Source of the DNA: an uncultured Prevotellaceae bacterium
GTDB taxonomy: Bacteria > Bacteroidota > Bacteroidia > Bacteroidales > Bacteroidaceae
NCBI GenBank assembly: GCA_900318115.1
Contig: ONJJ01000009.1
Span: 1 to 64,000, forward strand
Direction of reading: 5' to 3'
Length of the DNA stretch: 64,000 nucleotides
Shown here piece after piece: positions 9,040-17,535 of the stretch; the first letter of the stretch is position 1, and each line of letters opens with the position of its first letter. Position numbers and translations under genes: made by a program. The notes under the pieces are model-generated. The model had not been told where the DNA came from. It saw nothing but the letters and a program-made list of their open reading frames with translations, and did no database searches.

Positions 9040-10338
9040 TTATTTTGTGTAGAAGTCAATGAGTCGGCGCAGGGCGCGCTGGCAGACGGGGCAGAACTCC
9101 TCGACCTCATTGACCTTCATACGGCACTCCTGGACTGGACGATAGACGCCCTTGACCTGGTAGCCTCCGCCTTCATAGACGCCTACCTTGGTTGTCAGAT
9201 CACGCCCATCGGGCTGAGTGGGAATCGAGGTGCCGGGAGGCAACATATCCTGCCATTTTGAGGCGAAGTCCACGAGCGTGGTGATGTTCGGTTCCCAGGG
9301 CTCGGTGTCTGCAGGATACATCGGTTCGGCCTGACTGTCGTAGGCGTATTCGTCGGCCAGTCCGCCGAAGCTGTGGCCGAACTCGTGGACGATGACCTCG
9401 TAGCGCGAACGGGGACAGAAGGCCGAGGCCATGTTGTAGCTGTTATAGATGCCACCACCACCATACTCCTCAGTATTGGCCAAGATGATGAAGTGCTCGA
9501 AAGGTATTCCTGTCATGAGGTCATAGAGACGCTGGAGATGAAGGGTGGTCAGGTAGCGATTGGAATAAAAAGTGTCGAAATGAGAGGCCAGGGGTGTCTG
9601 ACGCCAGAGGCCGAGATGGGGAATGGAGACGCCACTCTCGGGCGAAGGAGGCATGACAGCGATAAAATTAAAGCGAGACATCAGCGAACGGAACGGCTCG
9701 TGGGCGCCCAAGGCGAGGATGCTGCTGTCGCAGACTTCCAAGAAACGAGACATCTCGGCTTCCGTGAATCCCTCGGCCACGAATGCCACATCGATGCAAT
9801 CGCGCGGGTCGCCACTCTGGCGCAGGTAGCGCCAAGGAGTCTGTGCCTCGTGGCTGCGGTCGCGAATCAGGATATCGCGCGGGTCTATGCGATGGCGCAA
9901 GCTGGAGAGCACACGCCGATGGGTGTCCATCAGTTGACAAACGACATCGACGGCGCGGCGCGGCAAGGGAATGAGGAAATTGTTCTCGAAGCTCCGCTCC
10001 ACCTGCCGGGCTTCCTCGGTCTCCTGCCATTCCTGGAACAGGGTGGAGAAGCTGTGGCGATAGAGTATGTCGCCGGATGCAGCGTCGATCACGGTCAGTT
10101 GTCCATTGCCCAAAAGGGGCAAACGCTGGAGGTTGTGGCGGCGGCCGTACCAACCTGCCGTCTTCGACAGTTGAGCCAAGGCGATGTGCTGGGTGCGACT
10201 GGTGCCCGAGAAGAGGTAGTCCACCCGAAGCGTGGAATCCGAGAAATGCTCATCGAAAACCACCTGCGCAGACAACGAGGATGCCAGGCATGGAAGAATG
10301 CAGGCAAGAAATATACGGAACAGAGGCAACGTCTTCAC
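9040..10338 (-). CDS. Secreted M64-family (IgA-type) metallopeptidase
   Basis: A 432-residue exported zinc peptidase. The N-terminus is a signal peptide ending near SLSAQ (residue 25). Residues ~30-150 form an N-terminal beta domain; the catalytic domain carries H318-E-x-x-H322-x6-D329 (HEFGHSFGGLADEY), the M64 zinc motif with E319 as catalytic base. The family founder cleaves immunoglobulin A, but most Bacteroidales members are uncharacterised, so specificity for IgA should not be assumed. It follows a small lipoprotein gene by 9 nt and precedes two glycosidases, which suggests joint action on a glycoprotein. Confidence 0.88.
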   Translation of the reverse strand: MKTLPLFRIFLACILPCLASSLSAQVVFDEHFSDSTLRVDYLFSGTSRTQHIALAQLSKTAGWYGRRHNLQRLPLLGNGQLTVIDAASGDILYRHSFSTLFQEWQETEEARQVERSFENNFLIPLPRRAVDVVCQLMDTHRRVLSSLRHRIDPRDILIRDRSHEAQTPWRYLRQSGDPRDCIDVAFVAEGFTEAEMSRFLEVCDSSILALGAHEPFRSLMSRFNFIAVMPPSPESGVSIPHLGLWRQTPLASHFDTFYSNRYLTTLHLQRLYDLMTGIPFEHFIILANTEEYGGGGIYNSYNMASAFCPRSRYEVIVHEFGHSFGGLADEYAYDSQAEPMYPADTEPWEPNITTLVDFASKWQDMLPPGTSIPTQPDGRDLTTKVGVYEGGGYQVKGVYRPVQECRMKVNEVEEFCPVCQRALRRLIDFYTK

Positions 10339-10347
10339 GGGCTAAGG

Positions 10348-10857
10348 CTATTTGATTCTGACTGTAACTGAGCCGGAACTAAAACCCTCCAAAGCACTGG
10401 ACTGCGTTCGACGGAGCATGCCGCCGAAGCCTGTCTGAATCGTGGAGCCATCATTGGCTGAATAGCCCTGACCGGAATACATATAGCGGCCCTGGAAGCT
10501 GACGCTGACATCGCGGGTGACTCCCTCCGGGATCAAGAAACGGATGGAGGGATCGAGCGGTTCGTTGTCATAGATGACGGTACTGCTGAAGGTCTTGGTC
10601 ACCACGGAGTCTGCACCTATCATGTCCCGGAGGTGATAGGTGACCTCCCAATTGTAGATGGCCTTGTAGATCAGGTGGCCGATCTGGTCCTGACAAGCAG
10701 TGACGGTTACGGAATCACCCGGTGTGACAGGATTAGGAGCGACTGTGAAGCCCTTCCACGTGGGCATATAAGAAGTGGTGTCCACCTTCTCGCAAGAAGA
10801 AAGAGCGAATGCAGCCACAAGGGCTACGAACAAACTGAGGAAAGAAGTCTTATTCAT
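10348..10857 (-). CDS. Small lipoprotein of unknown function
   Basis: A 169-residue protein with a lipoprotein signal: basic start, hydrophobic core and lipobox ALSSC with the acylated Cys at residue 22. The mature part is predicted beta-rich and contains NPVTPGDSVTVTA, resembling an Ig-like or other beta-sandwich domain. I recognise no named family. Its ATG overlaps the maf stop in an ATGA and the M64 peptidase follows 9 nt later, so it may be a surface partner of that peptidase. Confidence 0.7.
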   Translation of the reverse strand: MNKTSFLSLFVALVAAFALSSCEKVDTTSYMPTWKGFTVAPNPVTPGDSVTVTACQDQIGHLIYKAIYNWEVTYHLRDMIGADSVVTKTFSSTVIYDNEPLDPSIRFLIPEGVTRDVSVSFQGRYMYSGQGYSANDGSTIQTGFGGMLRRTQSSALEGFSSGSVTVRIK

Positions 10858-11426
10858 TGTATGTCAAAATTTTGTTTCAATGCTTGATATAATCGTTGAA
10901 CCGGCAGACCTACCACATTGAAGTAAGATCCTTCGACCCGTTCTACCCCGATGTAGCCTATCCACTCCTGCACGCCATAAGCCCCCGCCTTGTCCAACGG
11001 ATGATACTTGCTGACGTAGTGCCGGATCTCGTCCTCCTCCAAGCAGGAGAAGGTGACGTCCGTCCGGCAGGAGAAAGAGACCTGCTTGAGGGTGGACGTG
11101 AGACAAACGCCCGTGAAGACCTGATGTGTCTTCCCCGACAACTCTCGCAGCATTCGGCAGGCATCCTCCTCATCGCGGGGTTTCTCCAGCACCTCGCCAT
11201 CCAGCCACACAATGGTGTCGGCTGTGATGAGCAATTCATCGTCTGCCAACGAGGATTTATAGGCCTCTGCCTTCTCGCGCGATATATATAAAGGTATGTC
11301 TCCACAAGTGAGTTCGGCAGGGTAGCTCTCATCGATGCCCGGCAGCACTCGCACCTCGTAGTCCAGGCCTAAACCGGCCAGGAGTTCCCTACGGCGGGGA
11401 GAATTTGAAGCTAAAATGAGTTTCAT
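10854..11426 (-). CDS. maf: Maf-family nucleoside triphosphate pyrophosphatase
   Basis: A 190-residue Maf protein, a house-cleaning enzyme hydrolysing dTTP/UTP or modified pyrimidine triphosphates to monophosphates. Visible motifs are ASNSPRRRELL near the start, ITADTIV at ~67-73 and DKAGAYGVQ at ~145. I start it at the ATG giving MKLILASNSPRR; a longer upstream extension would run into the kdsC gene and lacks family similarity. The downstream lipoprotein start overlaps its stop. The order DUF2520, kdsC, maf is a recurring Bacteroidetes arrangement. Confidence 0.93.
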   Translation of the reverse strand: MKLILASNSPRRRELLAGLGLDYEVRVLPGIDESYPAELTCGDIPLYISREKAEAYKSSLADDELLITADTIVWLDGEVLEKPRDEEDACRMLRELSGKTHQVFTGVCLTSTLKQVSFSCRTDVTFSCLEEDEIRHYVSKYHPLDKAGAYGVQEWIGYIGVERVEGSYFNVVGLPVQRLYQALKQNFDIQ

Positions 11427-11487
11427 GTGAATTGTGATAAATAAAATGTTCGATGGTTCAGGATGTCGAAGGTTCGAGCTTGAGAGG

Positions 11488-12006
11488 CTACCAGCCGAAG
11501 GCTTCCTTGTCCGACATCCATTTTCCTTGTGCACGTAAGACTTGCTCCAGGACATCGCGTACACAACCATAGCCTCCGCGTTTGTGGCTAATATAGGTGG
11601 AGATGGCTTTTATTTCCGGAGCCGCATCGGCGGGACAGACAGGGCAGCCCACGAGTTGCATAATCTCATAATCCGGAATATCATCACCCATATAGAGGAC
11701 CTCTTCGTCCTTGAGGTTATACTTCTCCTTCAGCAGGGCGTAGGTCTCTGTCTTCACACTGCAGCGAAGGTAGATATCCGGCACGCCGAGGTATTCATAG
11801 CGTTTACGGATGCTTTCAGGACGGGCACCTGTGATGATGGCCACGTGCAGCCCTTGCATGCACGCCAGACGCAGGGCGTAGCCATCCTTGATATTTACCG
11901 TGCGCAAGGGTTCGCCTTCGGCATCCTGCGGCACGGTCTCGGCACTGAGGACGCCATCAACGTCGAACAACAAGGCACGTATCTGGGTCAAATCGTAGTC
12001 TATCAT
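11488..12006 (-). CDS. kdsC: KdsC-type HAD phosphatase (KDO 8-phosphate phosphatase)
   Basis: A 172-residue cap-less HAD phosphatase (C0 type) expected to release phosphate from 3-deoxy-D-manno-octulosonate 8-phosphate in lipopolysaccharide core synthesis. Motif I is LFDVDGVL (D15 nucleophile, D17), motif II IITGA, motif III the conserved Lys region and motif IV MGDDIPDYE (D108/D109). The start is the ATG giving MIDYDLTQIRALLFDVDG; in-frame codons upstream are spacer sequence. The 96-nt spacer before it contains a directly repeated GAATAT-CGCCCCCCGAA element. Confidence 0.92.
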   Translation of the reverse strand: MIDYDLTQIRALLFDVDGVLSAETVPQDAEGEPLRTVNIKDGYALRLACMQGLHVAIITGARPESIRKRYEYLGVPDIYLRCSVKTETYALLKEKYNLKDEEVLYMGDDIPDYEIMQLVGCPVCPADAAPEIKAISTYISHKRGGYGCVRDVLEQVLRAQGKWMSDKEAFGW

Positions 12007-12019
12007 TGGGGGGTGAAGG

Positions 12020-12100
12020 GTTAAAGAGGTTACGAGAGGGTCAAGGGTTCGGGGGGCAATATTCCGATATTTCGGGGGGCGATATTCCAAGGGTTTGAGG
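12020..12100 (-). repeat. Degenerate direct repeats in the spacer before kdsC
   Basis: On the minus strand the spacer reads GAATATCGCCCCCCGAA and shortly after GAATATTGCCCCCCGAA, a 17-nt direct repeat with one mismatch, flanked by CCCTTG on both sides. No promoter box or stable hairpin was found. It resembles the other low-complexity spacers in this window. Confidence 0.6.
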
Positions 12101-12102
12101 AT

Positions 12103-12888
12103 TCACGAATCACTTAATTCCTGAATGCTTCGAGTCATTGTGTCATAGACGGCTAAGAGTCGTGGCTGATCCAGCAACATCGCTCGCTGCATGCCAATGA
12201 CATTTTCATCACGTCGGATAGCGGGTCCCGTCTGAGCTTGGGCTGGCGGTAGTTCGCGCAGCTTCAGCACTGTCTCCTCGATGAGTGGCAGCATCGCATC
12301 GAAGGGTAAGCCGGCAGCACGAAGCACATCATCTGAGAGAGCAAAGCAATGGTTGGCAAAATTACATGCAAAGACAGCTGCTAAATGAAGACGGCGCCTT
12401 TCGGCCGAAGACGTCTCGTGGACGTTGGACGCGGAAGTCAGACTACGGGCCAAGGCTAACAACAGTTGACAATCCATGGGCTCACACGCTTCGACGAAGA
12501 AATGAACACGAGCGAAGTCCACAGAGCGTTCCTTGGAAAAAGTCTGCATGGGATAGAAGACCGCGCCACGCGGATGACCAGCCTCAGCAAAAAGGCTTAA
12601 GGGCAGCGAACCGGCTGTGTGGGCAAAGAGAGCGTGCTCCCGTCCCGCATGCAATTCGCTGATGACATCCTTCAGCACGGAGTCTTTGACGCTCAAGAGA
12701 TAGAGGTCAGCCTCAGGAGTGGCGTTCTCTACCCTGCCCCAACACGCCTTGCAGCCCACCAGCGAAGCCAAGGCCTGGGCAGAAGCCTGGGTCTTGCTCC
12801 ATACTTCAACAATCTCTCCCCCAGCCCTCTTCAAGGCCGGAGCCAGATTTGTAGCCAGTCGGCCAGCGCCAATGAATGCAATTTTCAT
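12103..12888 (-). CDS. DUF2520 Rossmann-fold protein (putative NAD(P)-dependent oxidoreductase)
   Basis: 261 residues beginning with a Rossmann nucleotide-binding strand-turn-helix (IAFIGAGRLATNL), then a ProC/F420-dependent-like N-domain and a C-terminal helical DUF2520 domain. The first ~150 residues look like an NAD(P)-binding dehydrogenase module; no substrate is established for the family. It is 6 nt downstream of the nitroreductase and upstream of kdsC and maf, an arrangement that recurs in Bacteroidales. Confidence 0.85.
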   Translation of the reverse strand: MKIAFIGAGRLATNLAPALKRAGGEIVEVWSKTQASAQALASLVGCKACWGRVENATPEADLYLLSVKDSVLKDVISELHAGREHALFAHTAGSLPLSLFAEAGHPRGAVFYPMQTFSKERSVDFARVHFFVEACEPMDCQLLLALARSLTSASNVHETSSAERRRLHLAAVFACNFANHCFALSDDVLRAAGLPFDAMLPLIEETVLKLRELPPAQAQTGPAIRRDENVIGMQRAMLLDQPRLLAVYDTMTRSIQELSDS

Positions 12889-12894
12889 GTCCTA

Positions 12895-13428
12895 TCAGCT
12901 ATCCATAGTCCCTACGTGCACGCGCTCCCAAAGCAAGCGGTCTTCGTTGAAAGGTTTGCGTTCCATCCCCTTATGCCCGACAGCGACCATAGCCACAGGC
13001 TCCAAGGTTTCGGGAATGTGGAGCAATGAGCGCACGATGTCTGCCGAAGGAGTTCCCTCCGCAGAGAAGCGGTTGCGCAACTGAATCCAGCAGGCACCCA
13101 GACCGAGGTCCTCGGCCTCGTAGAGGAGGATCGTAGTAGCCACGCTCGCATCCTCCACCCAGACATCACTTTCCTGAGGATCGCCAACTACGACAACCGC
13201 CAGAGGAGCACCCGCGAGGAAGTCTGACCCTACGGTCTTCGTACGGGAGAGTTCCTCGAGCATCTCCTTATCATCTACGACAACGAAATGCCAGGCGTGT
13301 TTGCCTTTGCTGGAAGGGGCCATCAAAGCGGCTTTCAGCAGGTGTTCCACCTGCTCAGGTGTCAACGGTTCGTCGGTGAACTTGCGCATAGAACGGCGCA
13401 GACGGACTAATTCAGAGAAGTTTTCCAT
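12895..13428 (-). CDS. Nitroreductase-family FMN oxidoreductase
   Basis: A 177-residue flavoprotein of the nitroreductase superfamily. The N-terminal RRSMRKFTDEPL motif (FMN phosphate contacts), the APSSKGKHAW stretch and the C-terminal VAVGHKG motif are in the expected positions. These NAD(P)H enzymes reduce nitro- or quinone compounds or act in flavin chemistry; the true substrate is unknown. A Bacteroidetes -7 box lies ~58 nt upstream, so this is probably the first gene of the minus-strand unit running to 4133. Confidence 0.88.
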   Translation of the reverse strand: MENFSELVRLRRSMRKFTDEPLTPEQVEHLLKAALMAPSSKGKHAWHFVVVDDKEMLEELSRTKTVGSDFLAGAPLAVVVVGDPQESDVWVEDASVATTILLYEAEDLGLGACWIQLRNRFSAEGTPSADIVRSLLHIPETLEPVAMVAVGHKGMERKPFNEDRLLWERVHVGTMDS

Positions 13429-13485
13429 ATATAATAATAGTGTTTAATCCTATGGTGCTGGGAAGGAATCCTTCCATTTACGGCC

Positions 13486-13494
13486 GCAAAGTTA
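13486..13494 (-). promoter_or_regulatory. -7 promoter box for the nitroreductase unit
   Basis: The minus strand reads TAACTTTGC, a perfect Bacteroidetes TAnnTTTG box. No clean TTTG sits 19-21 nt upstream, so the -33 element is weak or absent. A start site here would give a leader of roughly 50 nt. Confidence 0.6.
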
Positions 13495-13598
13495 ATGAAT
13501 TTCCGCGAGACTGAAGCACAAGCACACAAAATAATTATGCTCAGGCAGGCAAAAACGCAGAAAAAACGCTTGCTCAACTCCGCAGAGGGGCTCTACTG

Positions 13599-14684
13599 TC
13601 ATTGCCCGACCTCTGCGACGATGTATTCTGACTGAGTGCCAATACGGAAGCGGGCACCCCAGATACCAAGACCACTGGAGATATAATAATGCGTCTGGCC
13701 ACGCTGATGAGCACCGAAGGCACACTCATAGAGAGCCTCGGTAATCCAGTTCCCGGGCCAGACTTGACCATGATGGGTGTGCCCCGCGAACTCAAAATCG
13801 ACACCTGCAGCCTCGGCCTCTTCCAGGCTGTAGGGCTGATGGTCGAGCAACAGGATGTAGGTTTCGGGACGAACTGACCTCATGAGTTCGTGGAGGGGAC
13901 GTCTGCGAGTATTCGTGCGGTCATCACGCCCGATGATGGACAGCCCATGGAACTCTGCGACACTATCCCTCAACAGATGAATACCCGCATCACGGAAGAA
14001 ACGCTCGGCAGTAGGCTCGCCAGCGAAGTACTCGTGATTACCCAGGCAAGCATAGACGGGCGCCTTCAGCCTACGAAACTCTTCTGCCATGTGTTCCTCC
14101 ACAAGCGGGCGATAGTGATGATCGATGATGTCGCCTGCGATAAGTATGACGTCTGGGTTTTCAGCATTTATGAGATCAATCCAGCGGGCCAATTCGGTAC
14201 GACGATTGTGGTAACCTAAATGCCAGTCAGATGTGAGGACGAAACGCAGAGGATCAACGGACTTATGGGTCTGTAACCTCAAAGGCACACGTTCTTTATG
14301 GTTGTAACGAGTATAGGCAAAGCCAAAAAGAAAAAAAAAGAAAATGCAGACAAGCGAGGCGACGAGACCATTGTCATGGAACAAGTCAGACGGAACAATA
14401 CGGCAAAGACGAAGAAGATCGACGGCGAGCCACATCATCAGCAGATAAAGCATAATAACGAGCCAGGAATTGCCTATATTATAGACAGCAGAACCGAGAG
14501 ACAGCGGGAGACGGTCGTTAGCCGGGCTCAGAGCAAGGAAGAAACAGCTGAAAGCAAGCATCATCAAGGATACGACAGCCACCTTGCCCCACACGGGGAA
14601 AGGCATCAATTGCCAGGTGCGCCAGCAGACATAGCACTGGGAGACAAAAGGAATAAGAAGGAAAAGAAAGAAGAATGAACGCAC
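13599..14684 (-). CDS. Membrane-anchored metallophosphoesterase
   Basis: 361 residues. The N-terminal ~125 residues contain about four hydrophobic helices; the rest is a calcineurin-type phosphoesterase. Metal ligands: D153 and H155 (SDWHLGYH), D185 (AGDIID), N216 and H217 (GNHEY), and the late GHTHHGQ (H302, H304). The family resembles YkuE/UDP-2,3-diacylglucosamine hydrolase relatives that cleave phosphodiesters or pyrophosphates on membrane lipids, but the substrate is unproven. It lies downstream of the nqr operon, separated by a terminator. Confidence 0.87.
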   Translation of the reverse strand: MRSFFFLFLLIPFVSQCYVCWRTWQLMPFPVWGKVAVVSLMMLAFSCFFLALSPANDRLPLSLGSAVYNIGNSWLVIMLYLLMMWLAVDLLRLCRIVPSDLFHDNGLVASLVCIFFFFLFGFAYTRYNHKERVPLRLQTHKSVDPLRFVLTSDWHLGYHNRRTELARWIDLINAENPDVILIAGDIIDHHYRPLVEEHMAEEFRRLKAPVYACLGNHEYFAGEPTAERFFRDAGIHLLRDSVAEFHGLSIIGRDDRTNTRRRPLHELMRSVRPETYILLLDHQPYSLEEAEAAGVDFEFAGHTHHGQVWPGNWITEALYECAFGAHQRGQTHYYISSGLGIWGARFRIGTQSEYIVAEVGQ

Positions 14685-14766
14685 GAGAGAAAAAAAGGGT
14701 TGCTAAAAGAAACAAAAAATGGATGGACAGAGAAGAGGATGGACGATGGGTGGGAAGATAAAGGAA

Positions 14767-14799
14767 AAATGAGCACCGAGAAATAGTCGGTGCTCATTT
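14767..14799 (-). terminator. Terminator of the nqr operon
   Basis: A 13-bp perfect stem (AAATGAGCACCGA and its complement) with a 7-nt loop, followed on the minus strand by a T-rich tract. It lies ~20 nt after the nqrF stop and ends the six-gene nqr transcript. Confidence 0.88.
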
Positions 14800-14820
14800 C
14801 TTTCATGTAATCCGGAGAAG

Positions 14821-16110
14821 TTATCCTCCAAAGTTGTCGAAGCGGATCATGTCGTCCTCAACACCGAGACTATGCAGCAGGTCGAGCACGGTCTTGGCCA
14901 TCATTGGAGGACCGCAGAGATAGTACTCGCAATCTTCGGGTGCCTCGTGGGCCTTGAGGTAAGTGTCGCCCATGACGGGAGCCACGAAGCCCGGAGTGTA
15001 CTTGATGCCTGCCTCGTCGGCCTTGGGATCGGGACGGTCCAGGGCCAGGTGGAAGTGGAAGTTGTCAAACTCCTTATCCAGCTGGAGGAAGTCATCGAGG
15101 AAGGGCACTTCCTCGAGAGCGCGAGCACCATAGAAATAGTGCATCGGGCGCTTACGGTCTTCATCACTGACGCCATGACCCTTGAGCATGTGCATAATCT
15201 GGGCACGCAGAGGAGCCATGCCGGCACCACCGCCGACCCAGATCATTTCGCGACCGGTGCCGTACTGCGGACGGAACTCGCCGTAAGGGCCAGACATGAT
15301 GACCTTGTCGCCGGGCTTCAGGCTGAAGATGTAGGAGGAAGCGATACCAGGATTGACATCCATGAAGCCGGGACCCTGGTCCTTAGGCTTGAAAGGCGGA
15401 GTGGCGATACGCACGTTGAGGGTGATGATGTCGCCCTCGTCCGGGTAGTTGGCCATGGAGTATGCACGGATGGTTGGCTCGGGGTTCTTGCACTTGAGCG
15501 GGAAGAGACCGAACTTCTCCCAAGCGGGCAGATAGGTGTCGCCGATGAGGGATTTGTCGAAATCCTTGTCGTAGTCGATACAGTCGAAAGCAGGAATACG
15601 GATCTGAGCGTAGGAACCGGGCTCGAAATCCATATGCTCGCCGGGAGGCAGAGCCACCTTGTACTCCTTGATGAAGGTTGCAACGTTCTTGTTGCCAATA
15701 ACGGTGCACTCCCATTCCTTGACGCCAAGGACGCTGTCGGGCACCTTGATGCCGAGGTCACCCTTAACCTTGCACTGACAGCCAAGGCGCCAGTGATCCT
15801 TGATTTCCTTGCGGGTGAAGTGGCCTTTCTCGGAGTCAAGAATCTCACCACCGCCGTCCACGACCTGACACTTGCACTGACCGCAAGAGCCCTTGCCGCC
15901 ACAAGCGGAGGGGAGGTAGACACCCTCTGCAGCGAGGGTTGAGAGAAGGCTTGCACCCTGAGGCACGGACAATGTGTCCTTGCCATTCATTGTGATGGTG
16001 ACGTTACCACTCGGGGAGAGGTAAGCCTTTGCAACAAGCAGAATGATAACCAACGCGATGATAATCACGAGGAAGACCACGATGCTTGTGAGAATTAAAG
16101 ATGTATTCAT
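14821..16110 (-). CDS. nqrF: Na+-translocating NADH:quinone reductase subunit F
   Basis: Electron entry subunit of Na+-NQR: oxidises NADH and passes electrons through FAD to a 2Fe-2S cluster. 429 residues: one N-terminal membrane helix (~5-28), a ferredoxin domain with C70, C76, C79 and C111 as cluster ligands, an FAD domain (RAYSMANYP) and an NADH-binding domain (GGGAGMAPLRAQI, CGPPMMAKTV). Length and order are typical. It is last in the operon and is separated from nqrE by a 117-nt spacer holding a palindromic element. Confidence 0.98.
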   Translation of the reverse strand: MNTSLILTSIVVFLVIIIALVIILLVAKAYLSPSGNVTITMNGKDTLSVPQGASLLSTLAAEGVYLPSACGGKGSCGQCKCQVVDGGGEILDSEKGHFTRKEIKDHWRLGCQCKVKGDLGIKVPDSVLGVKEWECTVIGNKNVATFIKEYKVALPPGEHMDFEPGSYAQIRIPAFDCIDYDKDFDKSLIGDTYLPAWEKFGLFPLKCKNPEPTIRAYSMANYPDEGDIITLNVRIATPPFKPKDQGPGFMDVNPGIASSYIFSLKPGDKVIMSGPYGEFRPQYGTGREMIWVGGGAGMAPLRAQIMHMLKGHGVSDEDRKRPMHYFYGARALEEVPFLDDFLQLDKEFDNFHFHLALDRPDPKADEAGIKYTPGFVAPVMGDTYLKAHEAPEDCEYYLCGPPMMAKTVLDLLHSLGVEDDMIRFDNFGG

Positions 16111-16120
16111 AATCTTTTTT

Positions 16121-16228
16121 TTAATTCCAATTCATAATTCAAAATTCAAAATCAGTACGCCGTTCCGGTGTTTGGGTTTCCACCACGCAGCCAATTATGA
16201 ATTATGAATTGTGCATTGTGAATTGAAT
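16121..16228. repeat. Palindromic intergenic element between nqrE and nqrF
   Basis: A 14-bp perfect inverted repeat (CAATTCATAATTCA at 16128-16141, complement at 16198-16211) flanks a GC-richer centre; further TGAATT copies extend the right arm. It strongly resembles the element between nqrA and nqrB (20041-20145), including a shared GCAGCC-(T/A)ATTATGAATT junction. Confidence 0.75.
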
Positions 16229-16854
16229 TAGAGGTTAAGTCCGCTGAAGCACATGAAGGCCATAGCCATCAGGCCCACGGTGATGAACGTAATTCCAAGA
16301 CCCTGCAGGGGACGGGGAACGTCGGTGTAAGCCATCTTCTCGCGAATGGCAGCAAGGCAAGTGATTGCCAGCAGCCAACCAATACCGGAACCGAGGGCGT
16401 AGGCTACGGAATCCCACACACCCGTGATGGCCTGTGAGTTGGTCTCGGGCATGGTGATGCGCTGCTGCATGAACAGCGAAGCACCCATGATGGCACAGTT
16501 CACAGCGATCAGGGGAAGGAAGATACCGAGAGCAGCATACAGCGAGGGGCTGAAGCGCTCGACAACCATCTCTACCAACTGAACAATACCGGCAATGACG
16601 GCGATGAAGAGGATGAACGACAGGAAACTCAGGTCAACACCCTCCACCAAGCAGTCGGGACCAAGAACGTAAACCTGCAACAGGTAGTCCACAGGTACGG
16701 TGATGAGTAGCACGAAGGTGACTGCAACACCGAGGCCGAGGGCGGTCTTCACACTCTTGGAAACAGCCAGATAAGAGCACATACCCAGGAAGAACGCGAA
16801 AATCATATTGTCCACAAAAATAGAGCGGACGAACAAACTAATCAAATGTTCCAT
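16228..16854 (-). CDS. nqrE: Na+-translocating NADH:quinone reductase subunit E
   Basis: Integral membrane subunit (208 residues, six helices) homologous to RnfA. Together with NqrD it holds the membrane 2Fe-2S centre between the inverted repeats; the conserved Cys of each half are visible in GMCSY near residue 26 and NCAIMG in the second half. It is 26 nt downstream of nqrD. Length and hydropathy are normal. Confidence 0.97.
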   Translation of the reverse strand: MEHLISLFVRSIFVDNMIFAFFLGMCSYLAVSKSVKTALGLGVAVTFVLLITVPVDYLLQVYVLGPDCLVEGVDLSFLSFILFIAVIAGIVQLVEMVVERFSPSLYAALGIFLPLIAVNCAIMGASLFMQQRITMPETNSQAITGVWDSVAYALGSGIGWLLAITCLAAIREKMAYTDVPRPLQGLGITFITVGLMAMAFMCFSGLNL

Positions 16855-16880
16855 AATTCTTTGTTACTTTTACTGGGTGA

Positions 16881-17504
16881 TTACTGAAGTTCTTTGTTGT
16901 AAGCACGATGTGCCCAGATGACACAACCGACGATGATGAGGGACATGGCGGGCATAGTCATCATTCCGTTGTTCATGTAGCCGTGCTCGTAGCACCAGTC
17001 GGGGACGACCTGGAAGCCGAAAAGCGTGCCGGAGCCAAGCAGCTCGCGGACGAAGCCTACAATGACGAGGATGATAGCATAACCGATACCGTTACCGATG
17101 CCATCGAGGAACGAAGGCCAGGGCTTGTTCATCATGGCGAAAGCCTCCAAGCGACCCATGAGGATACAGTTGGTGATGATCAGACCGACGTAAACGGAGA
17201 GCTGTACGCTGACATCGTAGGCGAAGGCCTTGAGAACCTGGCTGACAATAGTCACCAGCGCAGCCACAACCACCAGCTGCACGATGATGCGAATACGGTT
17301 GGGGATGGAGTTGCGGATGAGGGAGATAATCAGATTGGAAAAGGCGGTGATGATGGTCACGGAGAGACCCATCACGATGGCAGGCTCAAGCTGTGCCGTT
17401 ACGGCCAGTGCAGAGCAGATTCCGAGCACCTGAACGACAACCGGGTTGTTCAGATTCAGCGGACCTACCAGTGCCTCTTGATTTGCTTTGGATAATAGTG
17501 CCAT
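16881..17504 (-). CDS. nqrD: Na+-translocating NADH:quinone reductase subunit D
   Basis: Membrane subunit (207 residues) related to RnfE and pairing with NqrE. It has six hydrophobic helices, with conserved Cys in GICSALAV (~29) and in the TNCILMGR loop (~112), positions expected for the shared membrane iron-sulfur centre. It starts 31 nt after the cysteine-rich end of nqrC, so that extension is squeezed between two normal operon members. Confidence 0.97.
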   Translation of the reverse strand: MALLSKANQEALVGPLNLNNPVVVQVLGICSALAVTAQLEPAIVMGLSVTIITAFSNLIISLIRNSIPNRIRIIVQLVVVAALVTIVSQVLKAFAYDVSVQLSVYVGLIITNCILMGRLEAFAMMNKPWPSFLDGIGNGIGYAIILVIVGFVRELLGSGTLFGFQVVPDWCYEHGYMNNGMMTMPAMSLIIVGCVIWAHRAYNKELQ

Positions 17505-17535
17505 ATCTATTTACGATTTGACGATTTTCTATTTA

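Noticed and set aside
11277..11292. Second AT-dinucleotide switch, in maf
   Set aside because: Only about four TA units, too short to expect frequent slippage.
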